A DNA stretch of 64,000 nucleotides from Sutterella megalosphaeroides (lineage in GTDB: Bacteria > Pseudomonadota > Gammaproteobacteria > Burkholderiales > Burkholderiaceae_F), in assembly GCF_003609995.1 (NCBI RefSeq), contig NZ_AP018786.1, forward strand, positions 2,180,001 through 2,244,000, in the 5' to 3' direction. The notes below the pieces were generated by a model, which was given only the letters and a program-made list of their open reading frames with translations, did not search any database and was not told where the DNA came from. Of this stretch, positions 54,663 through 63,567 are shown piece after piece; position 1 is the first letter of the stretch; every line of letters starts with the position of its first letter. A program made the translations under genes and the position numbers.

Positions 54663-55325
54663 ATGAGCTCCCCGCGCACCGCCCCCCGCACTTCCGGCCG
54701 CAACCGCACCGTCGCCCAGGAACCCCCGCATCTTTTCGAGCCGAAATGGGTGTGCGCGGCGAGTCTTCTCTTTACGCCGATCTACGGCGGCCTTTTGCAG
54801 GCCCGCAACTGGGATTCGCTCGGCAACCCCGACGAAGCCCGCGCTTCGCGCCACTGGGTACGCATGTCGATCTGGCTCGTCGTTCTTTATTTCGTCATGC
54901 AGGTGCTCTTTCGCAACGAGCCCGTCATGACGTATGCGGGCCCTTACTTCCTTGTTGTCCTCTGGGCCGCGTGGATGCTCACGAGCGGCATGCGGCAGCT
55001 CCGTTACGTGAAGGCTTCGGTCCCCGAGTACGAACGACTCCCCTTCGGGCGCACGATGTCGATGGGCGTGCTCGGTTGGGTCCTCTACGGGATGATTTCC
55101 GCCACGATCACGCTTGCACTCGTTCTGACGGGGTTCGAGCCCCTTGAGACCGCAGGCACCGCGGGTACGTCCGAAACGGGCGTCGTCATCAGCCGCGAGC
55201 CCGGAGCCGAAGAGCTCGTCGTTCGTCCGATGACGCCCGAAGAGTCCGAAGCCGCCGCCAAGCAGGTGGAGGAAGCGGGTGTGGGTCGCGTGACGGTGTC
55301 GCCCGAATTCGGCGCGAAGAACTGA
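54663..55325 (+). CDS. Membrane protein of unknown function
   Basis: 220 residues from the ATG at 54663; the open frame continues upstream without a plausible start. Hydrophobic segments are WVCAASLLFTPIYGGLLQA, IWLVVLYFVMQVLF, YAGPYFLVVLWAAWML and MGVLGWVLYGMISATITLALVL, so about four membrane helices are expected. The C-terminal 60 residues are soluble and acidic (EPGAEELVVRPMTPEESEAAAKQVEEAG). It lies 33 bases before the Sel1-repeat gene and probably forms an operon with it. Confidence 0.7.
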   Translation: MSSPRTAPRTSGRNRTVAQEPPHLFEPKWVCAASLLFTPIYGGLLQARNWDSLGNPDEARASRHWVRMSIWLVVLYFVMQVLFRNEPVMTYAGPYFLVVLWAAWMLTSGMRQLRYVKASVPEYERLPFGRTMSMGVLGWVLYGMISATITLALVLTGFEPLETAGTAGTSETGVVISREPGAEELVVRPMTPEESEAAAKQVEEAGVGRVTVSPEFGAKN

Positions 55326-55358
55326 CCCCGCGTTCTCTTTTCGAGCACCCCGAGCGCC

Positions 55359-56426
55359 ATGCCCCGGCGGCTTGACACGACCTTTCGCATTCCCGGGCCG
55401 CCCCGTTCGGAGACGACCCGTACGGAAGGCGGCCGCCTCCGTCCGCTTTCGGCCGCCGAAGCGTTGGAGCGCCGCGAAGCCGTCGAACGGGCGGCCGAAG
55501 CGGGCGACCCGGAAGCGCGCGTTGAACTCGCCCGACGGCTTCTCTCGGAAGCAACGCACTGGACGCACAGCCGCCGAGCCCGGCGGCTCCTCGATCGGGT
55601 GCTCGACGACCCCTCTGCGCGCATGTCGAAAGTACGTGCTCGGGCTCTCTACCTCAAAGGGCTCACGCTCTTGCGCGGTCAGGGGGTTCCCCGCGACCTC
55701 GAAGCCGGGGCGTGCGCCGTCGAAGAGGCGGCTTGGGCGGGCGTGACGGAAGCCGAAGTCGACGCCGCACGTTTGGCCCGACTCGGCTTGGGGCGCACGG
55801 TCTCCCTCGAAGACGCACTTTACTGGTGGCGGCTTGCGGCCGCGGCCGGAAACCTCGAAGCTCAACGCGAGACCGGGCGCGCCTACCGCGACGGCCTCGG
55901 CACCGCGGTCGACTTCGTGCAGGCGGCCCGATGGCTCGGCCTTGCCGCCGAAAAAGGCGACTCGGCGGCGCAATACGAATCGGCCCTTTTGCAGCTGCGG
56001 CGCGACAACCCCGACCGCGACCCCGCGGCGGCCCGCCGTTGGATGAAAGAAGCGGCGCTTTCGGGAAACGTCGACGCGCAGCATCGACTCGGCCTCTTTT
56101 ACTGGTCGGGGACGGGCGGCTCCGTCAACCTGCGCCTTGCCGTTCGGTGGCTCACCCGCGCGGCCGAAGGCGAAAACGCCCGGGCGGCGGCGACGCTTGC
56201 GGGCCTGTTTCTCACTGGGAACGTGTTCGAACTCAATCGCCTCCACGCCTGGATTCTGCTGCAACGCGCGAAGGCGCTCGGCGACCCGACGGCGGACGCG
56301 ACCGCCGCCGGCCTCAAAGACCTTCTCGACCCGAGGGAGCGCTCGGAGGGACGCAAACTCCTCAAACGCTGCCCCGACACGAAGTCGCTTCTCGAAGCGC
56401 TCCTTCCCAAAAACTGGAAGCGCTGA
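55359..56426 (+). CDS. Sel1-repeat (SLR) protein
   Basis: 355 residues. Five or six Sel1-like repeats are visible, for example ALYWWRLAAAAGNLEAQRETGRAYRDGLGTAVDFVQAARWLGLAAEKGDSAAQYESALLQL, then AARRWMKEAALSGNVDAQHRLGLFYWSGTGGSVNLRLAVRWLTRAAEGENARAAATLAGLFLTG. There is no signal peptide. SLR proteins are scaffolds for protein-protein interaction; the role here is unknown. Confidence 0.85.
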   Translation: MPRRLDTTFRIPGPPRSETTRTEGGRLRPLSAAEALERREAVERAAEAGDPEARVELARRLLSEATHWTHSRRARRLLDRVLDDPSARMSKVRARALYLKGLTLLRGQGVPRDLEAGACAVEEAAWAGVTEAEVDAARLARLGLGRTVSLEDALYWWRLAAAAGNLEAQRETGRAYRDGLGTAVDFVQAARWLGLAAEKGDSAAQYESALLQLRRDNPDRDPAAARRWMKEAALSGNVDAQHRLGLFYWSGTGGSVNLRLAVRWLTRAAEGENARAAATLAGLFLTGNVFELNRLHAWILLQRAKALGDPTADATAAGLKDLLDPRERSEGRKLLKRCPDTKSLLEALLPKNWKR

Positions 56427-58375
56427 GGACGGGGCTTTCCCGAGTGTTTACCTCGCCCCCCTCCGACTGTTGGATTTTTACAACACTTCCGTCATATTTT
56501 TTCATCTTTTTTTCGACGACTTTTTCCGACCCGTTGCACTCGCCTGCCGAGCCCGCGTCCGAGGCGTCGTTCGCGTCGTTTTCAAGGAGGCGGAGCGCGA
56601 CTTTCAAGCCCTTTTTCAAGGTCCGCTCGTGGTCTGTTTGACCCCTGTTCACGGCCGGTTCGGCGTCTCTTTCGGCATCCTCTTTTCGGCGGCTTTGGGG
56701 CGATTGCGAGACGACTTTCGTGACGGATTTCGGATTGGACGCGCGGGGACTTTGCGACGTGCGGCGCTCTCTTTTTTGAGCCGCCTCGCATCGACTTTGG
56801 TCGACCTCTGGGCGACTTTTTTCCGATCTGTTTTCACCGTGCTTTCGAATCCTTTCGAGCCCTTTCGAGTCTTTTCGAGCCCCCTCCGATTGCCCCTCAA
56901 GGGCCAGATCTCGACCCGCCCGCGGACGCCTTTTCGACCCCGACCGATCCTTCCCCGGACGCCCCCCGTTCGGCGTCCGTCTCGCTTTTCTTTTCCCATC
57001 GTCAACCCGGTTCGGAGCCCTTTTGAGATCTCCCGCGACGAACGACGACGCGTCGCCCGTACGCGGTCGGACGCCTCGCGTCCGGCGCGTTTTCTTCGCA
57101 CGACGATCCCGTTTTTCCGACGCACCGCGCACTCCCGCATCGCGGCGGCGGACCGGGTCGGAGGGCGGAAAAAGGACGGTTGGCAGAACCGCGACACTCG
57201 CGACGACCCGCAAGCCGATGCACCCCGGCCCTTGGAAACCGTCGTGTTTTCCAGGGACTTTACCCTACCGCCAAAGGAATATCTGTTGCAGGATTTCGTC
57301 CCTTCGACGGGATCTTGGGACGCCTCCCGACGCGCGCGTTCGGATTTCGAAGTAAGCCGAAACGCTTCGGTTCCGCCCCCCCGTTCGACGCCTCTCGGCG
57401 GCTGCGCGGACGGGGTACTCGCGGCACATTTCCCGAGCCGTTCGTCCGCGTTTTTCCGCGTTCGCACCCGCCCGAACGCCTTCGCACGATTCGTCACCGG
57501 ACGCCCCGTCGAAGCCGTCGGACGACATGCTCCGCCCCTTTTTTCGCCCCGTGTCGAGACCGCTTTTCTCAATGGCATGCGACCCGATCGGTGTCTTTTT
57601 CGGGAAGCACGGACCGACCGTCGGCGCTTGGTCGGCGAACCGTATTTCGAGCGGCATTCGAGTCGACATTCGGAGGTGTTTTTCGCCCCTTTTGCAAGAT
57701 CCTCGAAGGGGTTTGAAGTCGCCCCCGCACGCCTCCTTTCTTATTTGACATCATCCGACGGATCCTGCCCGAAGGCATGCCGCCGCCCCCTTTCGGACGA
57801 GCGGGGAAAACCCCGAAAGAGATCCCCGAATGCACCCCGTCGGGGGCTCCGAAAGTCGTTCGCGATACCTCCTTCGGGCGACCCCCTCGATCCCATTCCC
57901 GACGTACCTCGTCCGAGCCGGAAAACGCCTTCTCGCCCCGTCCTTTTTCCTGCCGCACGGCCCGTTTCCAATGATGCAGGTAGGTTAACCCTGATGGCGC
58001 TCGGCGCCCCAGGGCCTACAATGACTTCCAAGCGGTCGATGCAACGCGTCGGCGTCTTTTCGAAGCACCCCGACGTGCGGAATCTCCGCACCGATCGGAC
58101 CGGGTTCCGACTCCGTCGGCCCGCCCCCTCGGGAGGCGTTTCGAAAAGGCACCGAACCGCACTTTCCTGCGTTCGAGCCGTGACGAATGCAATTGGACGG
58201 CAAACCCTCAAGAGGTTCAGTCGCGGGTTTGTCGATTGCAGGGCCGTACCGCTGGTACGGCTCGTTGTGGCAGCAGGTCCCCGACGACCCGTTGCCGACT
58301 CAAACCTAACCGAAAGAAGGAGAGGGCCCCCGCTCGCATGTCACCGTGCGGGCAATGCGGTACCGAAAAAAATCT
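56427..58375. other. Long stretch without a credible gene upstream of the HU gene
   Basis: About 1.95 kb. Several open frames of 100-750 codons cross it, but their products are Arg/Pro/Ser-rich with no domain, no start with a ribosome site and no third-position pattern like that of the neighbours, so they look spurious. Base use is odd: pyrimidine-rich on the plus strand with many TTTTC and TTTCG runs and repeats of CTTTCGAG near 56850. Visible structure: TGTTG/CAACA near 56469, CTTTCGAG repeats near 56850, and a perfect hairpin GCCGTACC/GGTACGGC (58243-58261) about 115 bases before the HU start. An RNA gene or decayed element is possible. Confidence 0.5.
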
Positions 58376-58669
58376 ATGAACCGTTTGGAACTCGTTGAAT
58401 GTCTGGCCGCCAAGTACGGCCATAAGATCGCCAAGACCGACATCGACCGCCTGCTTATTTCGTGCTTCGAACAGATCATCGACGCTTGCGCCGAAGGCCG
58501 CACCGTCACGCTGATCGGCTTCGGCACCTTCAAGGCCGTCGAAAGCGCCGCGCGTACGGGTCGCAACCCTTCGACGGGTCAGCTCATCCACATCCCCGCG
58601 CAGCGTAAGCCGAAGTTCATCCCGGGCACCCGCTTCAAGCAAACGCTCAACCGCAAGGACGAGGAATAA
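58376..58669 (+). CDS. HU-family DNA-binding protein
   Basis: 97 residues from the ATG at 58376 (an in-frame start at 58346 adds ten basic residues). The family arm motif is GRNPSTGQLIHIPAQRKPKFIPGTRFK, preceded by VTLIGFGTFKAVESAARTGRNP. HU proteins bend and compact DNA as dimers. A perfect terminator follows at 58778-58806. Confidence 0.93.
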   Translation: MNRLELVECLAAKYGHKIAKTDIDRLLISCFEQIIDACAEGRTVTLIGFGTFKAVESAARTGRNPSTGQLIHIPAQRKPKFIPGTRFKQTLNRKDEE

Positions 58670-58777
58670 GTCGAAGCCGACGGCCTTCGGGTCGTCGGTT
58701 GCGCGTTCTTCGAGCGTTCTTCGAACTTGTCGGTCGGCCCTTCCCGGTGCGAAGGGCCGCTCGGGCCTAACGGCTTG

Positions 58778-58806
58778 AAAACCGCCCCTTTCGGGGCGGT
58801 TTTGCT
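58778..58806. terminator. Bidirectional terminator between HU and LysR genes
   Basis: AAAACCGCCCC (58778-58788) pairs with GGGGCGGTTTT (58793-58803) around a TTTC loop, with T runs on both strands. Confidence 0.9.
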
Positions 58807-59784
58807 TTATTCCGATCGTTCGCGCTCGGCCGAGAAGTCCGGCGTCCCGAAGCGCTCCGCGGCCGCTTTCTGAATGAGGCCCCGCACCCAGACGTGGGCG
58901 GGTTCGAGGTGCTGGTGTTCGGGCCAGACGAGATGCACTTCGACGTCGCGACTTCTGCCCGCTTCGAAAGGCACCCACACGACCGCATAGTGCCGGGCCG
59001 AGACGCGTCCCGCCGTTTCGGGCGCGAAGAGCACCGCATCGGTCGATTCGAGAACGGGAAGGATGTCGTAGACCGATTCGGCCGTAACGGCCGCCTCGTC
59101 GTCGCGCCGACTCCGATCGGCAGTGCCCGTCAAGACGCGCTCGTACGTCGGGCGACCCGCATCGGAATTGACGAGGACGGTGAGCCGCGGATACGCGCCC
59201 GCTTCCGCGGGCGAAATCGTGCGTCCGAGGCGCGCAAGCGGATGATCCCGGCGAACAATCACCCCGGCGGGACTGCGAAAGAGGAGCATTTTCCGCAAGC
59301 CGGGCGGCAGGCTGAAGCCCGAGACCAGAGCCATGTCGACCGTACCTTCGTGCAAGTCTTCCCAGAGATGGGGCGTGCGGTGCAGGAGCGTCAGTTTGAG
59401 GCCCGGTGCGCGAGCGAACAGTTCCGCCGCCACACGTTCGATCACCTCGGGAAAGACCGCGCCGCAGGACGCGATCACGAGCCGGCGCTCCACCGCTTCG
59501 GGCGCGAAGACGCTCGGCGCGGTGAGGCGGTCGAAAGCTTCGATGTTGCGCCGTACGGGCTCTTCGAGCCGCATCGCCGCTTCGGTGGGCGTCAATCCCG
59601 TCGGACCGCGCACGAAGAGCGGGTCGTCGAAGGCGTCGCGCAGCCGTTGAAGCATGCGCGAAGCCGTCGCCGTGCTCATGTCGAAATTCTGAGCCGTGGC
59701 GCCGAGCTTGCGCGTGTGCATGAGGTCGATCAAAAACCTCAGATGGTAGATGTCGAGGCGGTCGGGGCCGGACGGGGCGGTCAT
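58807..59784 (-). CDS. LysR-family transcriptional regulator
   Basis: 325 residues from the ATG at 59784 (an in-frame start at 59907 adds 41 low-complexity residues). The helix-turn-helix covers LDIYHLRFLIDLMHTRKLGATAQNFDMSTATASRMLQRLRDAFDDPLFVRG, followed by the PBP2-like effector domain. It lies between HU and the porin gene, 175 bases downstream of the porin gene on the same strand, with a terminator between them. A role in controlling the porin/sulfotransferase locus is plausible but unproven. Confidence 0.9.
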   Translation of the reverse strand: MTAPSGPDRLDIYHLRFLIDLMHTRKLGATAQNFDMSTATASRMLQRLRDAFDDPLFVRGPTGLTPTEAAMRLEEPVRRNIEAFDRLTAPSVFAPEAVERRLVIASCGAVFPEVIERVAAELFARAPGLKLTLLHRTPHLWEDLHEGTVDMALVSGFSLPPGLRKMLLFRSPAGVIVRRDHPLARLGRTISPAEAGAYPRLTVLVNSDAGRPTYERVLTGTADRSRRDDEAAVTAESVYDILPVLESTDAVLFAPETAGRVSARHYAVVWVPFEAGRSRDVEVHLVWPEHQHLEPAHVWVRGLIQKAAAERFGTPDFSAERERSE

Positions 59785-59915
59785 GATGGTGGCGGTCGGG
59801 GCGGTTGAAGAAGTCGAAAAGGCCGAGGCGATCAGGCAGGCCGGCGGTTCCGCGGGCGGGAAAAAAGCGGGGCGTGCGGACGATGCCGCGCTCCCTCGCT
59901 CCGGCACCCGAACGG

Positions 59916-59943
59916 CAAAACCCCGCCGAGCGGCGGGGCTTTC
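59916..59943 (-). terminator. Terminator after the porin gene
   Basis: AACCCCGCC pairs with GGCGGGGCTT around a GAGC loop; on the minus strand a short T run (TTTTGCC) follows. It lies 16 bases past the porin stop. Confidence 0.8.
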
Positions 59944-59959
59944 TCACGAGAAGAGCGCC

Positions 59960-61141
59960 TCAGAACTTGTGCGTGAGGCCCGCCGCCGCGGTCGCGCGGT
60001 TTGCAATCGCATTCGAAGCGTCCGTATTTTCGAACATCCCGTTCGCGTACGCATAGGTCCCGAGGACGTAGAAGCCCGTGCGCTTCGAGAAGCGGTACGC
60101 CCAGCGCAGAGCCCCCACCCAGCGTTCGCCTTCCGTGTCGGCCGCCGCACCGCGTTCGCCCCTCCATTCGCCCGTCACCACCTTGACGGAGCCGTGCAGC
60201 CGCCCGCCCAGAAGCGGCGCGTTCGCGCCGATCGAGAAGGCGTCCGCGCGGAAGCCTTCGCGGCTTGCGGCGCCGTCAAAGCCCATGCTCGAAGCGGAAA
60301 TGACGCTCGGCACGCCGAGCATGCCGCGCGCGTTTTCGAGGTGCTGATAGGCGACGTGCACGCGCAGGTCGCCGAAGCCGCGCGAGGCGCCCGCAAAAAT
60401 GTTGTGCGTAGGCTTTGCGTCGTGGGGCTGCGGGCCGTTGGCGGCGTTCGCGTAGTCGATCATCTGCCAGGCAAGGAGCGCGGTCGCGTTTTCGCCCTTC
60501 CAGCCGGCGGCGAGCGCATAGAGGTGTTCGGTGTTCGAGAAACCTTCCGATTCGGGATAGGTCGCCTGGTTCGTACTGTTCGAGAACTGGCCGAGGAGCG
60601 TGACACCGTGAATCGGCGCGCTCTTCACGACGATCGCGTTGTCCATGATGGGGCTCGACTGGAAGACGCCCGCGAGCGCCGCGTCCGGGGCGTTCGAGGC
60701 CAGAGGATTCATGCCGGTCGCGGCCCACTGGGCGTAGGTACCCGTCGATCCGAGAAAGCCCGCCGTGCGGCCGAGGGCGATTTCGCCCGTCCCTTCGCGA
60801 CCGATCACGACCATCGCTTCGCGCGAAAAGAGCGCGCCCGCGCGGGCGTCGTTCGCAACGCGCCCCGTGTCGCCTTCGAATCCCGATTCAAGCACGAAGT
60901 GCACGTACCCGGTTTCGCCGAGCGATTCGCGACCGCGCAAGCCCCAGTAGGAGGACACGTCGATCGAGGGCTTCATCTCGAGCGTCGGGTTTTTGCCTTT
61001 GGAATCGACCGCATAGAACCCGGTGTCGATTTGGCCGTAGATTTCGGTTTCCGCGGCAAGAGCGGAAGTCGACGCCGCGCCGAGAGCGGCAAGGCTCGTC
61101 GCGAGGGCGAGCGCGGAAATGCGAAGTTGGGTGGTGTGCAT
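59960..61141 (-). CDS. Gram-negative general porin (16-strand, betaproteobacterial type)
   Basis: 393 residues from the ATG at 61141, giving a signal peptide (SALALATSLAALGAASTSALA-AET). The mature N-terminus AETEIYGQIDTGFYAV and the C-terminal AAAGLTHKF, ending in Phe, are typical outer-membrane porin ends. GRESLGETGYVHFVLESGFEGDTGRV and REAMVVIGREGTGEIALGRTAGFLG are the plug-proximal motifs of the betaproteobacterial porin family. Its position just downstream of the aryl-sulfate sulfotransferase gene suggests it may admit the substrates. Confidence 0.93.
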   Translation of the reverse strand: MHTTQLRISALALATSLAALGAASTSALAAETEIYGQIDTGFYAVDSKGKNPTLEMKPSIDVSSYWGLRGRESLGETGYVHFVLESGFEGDTGRVANDARAGALFSREAMVVIGREGTGEIALGRTAGFLGSTGTYAQWAATGMNPLASNAPDAALAGVFQSSPIMDNAIVVKSAPIHGVTLLGQFSNSTNQATYPESEGFSNTEHLYALAAGWKGENATALLAWQMIDYANAANGPQPHDAKPTHNIFAGASRGFGDLRVHVAYQHLENARGMLGVPSVISASSMGFDGAASREGFRADAFSIGANAPLLGGRLHGSVKVVTGEWRGERGAAADTEGERWVGALRWAYRFSKRTGFYVLGTYAYANGMFENTDASNAIANRATAAAGLTHKF

Positions 61142-61361
61142 CGTTGGGCCGCGGACGGCGGGGTCGGTCGGAGCCGTCCGGGGCTTCTCCTTTTTGGTGT
61201 GGTTTGTGAGGTTGGTCGGATTGAGGACAAGATCGCACCCGAGGGAGGCGCAAAGAGGGGCGCCGACATGCGACAGCCCCTCTGCGGTCATCGGTTCTTC
61301 ATGCGAGCTTGCGTCGCCCGCGGGCCGAACACCCTGCGGGCGGGAAGCGCGCTTCGAGCGA

Positions 61362-63200
61362 TCAGAGCTTCGGGAAGGCCTTCGTCAGGTCGAACACCCA
61401 GGCCTGGTAGCCCATCGTGTCGTTGAAGCGCATGAGGACGGACGGTTCCTTTTCACCCCACTTGTATTCCGCGAGGTAGGGGTGGATGTCAACGCGCCCC
61501 TTCTTCCCGGCGAGCGTTTCGCCGAGACCCGCGGTCGAGTAGTAAACGAGGAAGGAGTCCTTGTCGGGCATGTACTGAGCAAGACCCGTCACGGGCGAAT
61601 AAAATTCATAACCCTTGTCATCGCCCACGGCGTAGACCTGCTCGACCGTCATCTTCTTCTGGTCGATCTTGTAGACGACGCCGCGCGAATACTTGTCTTC
61701 GGGCAGAGCGGGTTGCTCCATGCCGCGGCCGTCGCCGTTGTCGAAGGCCGAGACGTAGATCACGTCCGCATCGCTCTTGGCGTCGACGCGCCAGGCGGTG
61801 TGCTGGGTCCAGGTCCAGTCAAAACCGCCTTCGCAACGCGAATTTTCGCACTTCAAGGGCTTGCCGTCCTTGTCGACGGGCGTCAGGACCTTTTCCGCAA
61901 AGCCCTTCTTCCAGCCTTCGGGCGCGCCGAGAATCCACTTCACCTTCTTGTCGCGGCCGATCTTGATGATGGCGGACTGATGGCGCGAGCTGATGACGAT
62001 CGAGTCGTCCGTCGGGTCGTAGTCGACCGAATTCACGTGCGCCCAGTTGCGACCCGCACCCACGCCGGTGATGTCGCCGAAGTCGTCCGACTGGTCCTGC
62101 TTTGCGAGTTCCGCCGAGGAGAGCGTCTGACCGGCCTTCGACGCGTCGATGTTGAGGCACACCGCCCCCTGGTCGAGCGCCTTGATGACGTTGTCGCGGT
62201 ACGGGTCGAGAATGTCGAAAAGTTTGAATTCGTCGAAGACGTTTCCGTTCTCGTCCATTTCGACGATCACGTCGCGCACGGTGTGCACGCGCTTTTCATC
62301 GGCGCGGCGGTAGTCGGACGACGAGACGCGCAGGAACGTGTGTCCGTTTTGCGCGGCGTCGATCGCGTGCGAATAGTCGGCGTAGCCGAGGGGGAGGCGA
62401 CGGTTGAAGAGTTCGCGACCGAGCATGTCGTACTTCGCGTAGCGCTGACCGTAACCCCAGAGGAGACCGCCGTCGGCGGTCTGTTGGAAGCCCATCATAA
62501 TCCCCGCCTTGTAGGGCTGTTCGGGATCGTACATGTCGTCGTTGGGCATCAGGTACCAGCGCACCGTGCCCGTCGAGTCGACGATCGCGTTTTCAGGACC
62601 GAACGCCCATTCGAGCGCCCCGCCCATCGGGTTGTTCCAAACCATGCGGGACGCATCGGGGGGCGTGCGCACGATGTTATTGATGAAGTAGAGACGATCC
62701 TTGAAGGCGGGATCCGTCTTTTCGACCTTCACGTCGAAGGTCGTGTGGCTCTGGGAATTGAGCCCGTTCGAGCGAAGGAAGACGGGCGCCGTATAGAACT
62801 GGTACGTGTCCTTGAAGTGTTCGGTCTTCCCCTGGAACACGCGGTCGTATTCGACTTCGACCGTATTGACGTAGTCGGGATAGAGGCCGAAGACGGGAAT
62901 GCCGCCGTGAGAGAGCACCTGACGGTCCGAAACCGCGTACTTGAGGTCCTGACCGCCCGCCTTGGGAACGACGCGAACGACGGCGTTCTTGACATCGTAG
63001 CCGCCGTTGCGAATCACGGCCGTAAGCGGAGCAACTTTATAAGGATTGACAATCACTTCGCCGATGTGACCGGTCGAACGGAAGGCCACGTGCGGCCCCG
63101 AAGCGCCGCCCGAAGCGAGGGCGGGAGCGGAAAAGGCGGCAAGCGAAGAACCGAGGGCGAGCAGGACGCCGAGCGTGAGCGTCTTGGGAGCGAATGACAT
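61362..63200 (-). CDS. assT: Periplasmic aryl-sulfate sulfotransferase
   Basis: 612 residues from the ATG at 63200 with a Sec signal (TLGVLLALGSSLAAFSAPALA). The fold of E. coli CFT073 AssT (a PQQ-like beta-propeller) is suggested by repeated strands and the conserved histidine motifs GYADYSHAID, NWAHVNSVDYD, SSRHQSAI and WTQHTAWRVD, the last matching the region with the sulfo-accepting catalytic His. Two cysteines (CENSRC) sit where the family has a conserved disulfide. It moves sulfate from one phenol to another. The DsbL/DsbI pair often found next to assT is absent. The porin gene follows 220 bases downstream on the same strand. Confidence 0.92.
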   Translation of the reverse strand: MSFAPKTLTLGVLLALGSSLAAFSAPALASGGASGPHVAFRSTGHIGEVIVNPYKVAPLTAVIRNGGYDVKNAVVRVVPKAGGQDLKYAVSDRQVLSHGGIPVFGLYPDYVNTVEVEYDRVFQGKTEHFKDTYQFYTAPVFLRSNGLNSQSHTTFDVKVEKTDPAFKDRLYFINNIVRTPPDASRMVWNNPMGGALEWAFGPENAIVDSTGTVRWYLMPNDDMYDPEQPYKAGIMMGFQQTADGGLLWGYGQRYAKYDMLGRELFNRRLPLGYADYSHAIDAAQNGHTFLRVSSSDYRRADEKRVHTVRDVIVEMDENGNVFDEFKLFDILDPYRDNVIKALDQGAVCLNIDASKAGQTLSSAELAKQDQSDDFGDITGVGAGRNWAHVNSVDYDPTDDSIVISSRHQSAIIKIGRDKKVKWILGAPEGWKKGFAEKVLTPVDKDGKPLKCENSRCEGGFDWTWTQHTAWRVDAKSDADVIYVSAFDNGDGRGMEQPALPEDKYSRGVVYKIDQKKMTVEQVYAVGDDKGYEFYSPVTGLAQYMPDKDSFLVYYSTAGLGETLAGKKGRVDIHPYLAEYKWGEKEPSVLMRFNDTMGYQAWVFDLTKAFPKL

Positions 63201-63567
63201 GGTTGAAGTCTGTTTTATTTGAAAAGTCGGAGAACAGTTGGCCGGTCGGCCCGAGTTCCGTCGACGGCGACGTTTTCGGGCGTCCCTGCAACGTGTTCGC
63301 CCATTCTAGGAATTGCTCCCGCACTCCCCAAGACGGACGAACCCCGCCGTGTTTGCAGGATCGGCCGCGAGGTCGTTGCAGTTTCCGAAACGCCCTACCG
63401 TATTTCCACGAAAAACGAAACGACGACCGAACGTGCGCGAAGACGACGTTCGATTCTTCCGTTTCGTCGAGGATCCGATCGCCGAAAACGAACACCCCGA
63501 CCGAATTCGATTCCGATCGGGGTGTCGCGCTTCATTCCGAATTTTCCGCGTCTCGTGCGTTGGCGCC
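63201..63567. other. Intergenic region with a terminator, no gene
   Basis: No credible coding frame. It carries the sulfotransferase promoter side and the nitroreductase terminator. Confidence 0.45.
63485..63525 (-). terminator. Terminator after the nitroreductase-like gene
   Basis: ACACCCCGACCGAA (63492-63505) pairs with TTCCGATCGGGGTGT (63511-63525) with mismatches in the middle. On the minus strand it is followed by TCGTTTTCGG. Confidence 0.7.

Noticed and set aside
56137-58398. Plus-strand open frame of about 750 codons across the gene-poor stretch
   Set aside because: Begins inside the Sel1 gene in another frame; Arg/Pro/Ser/Phe-rich without domains; no start or codon pattern like that of neighbours.
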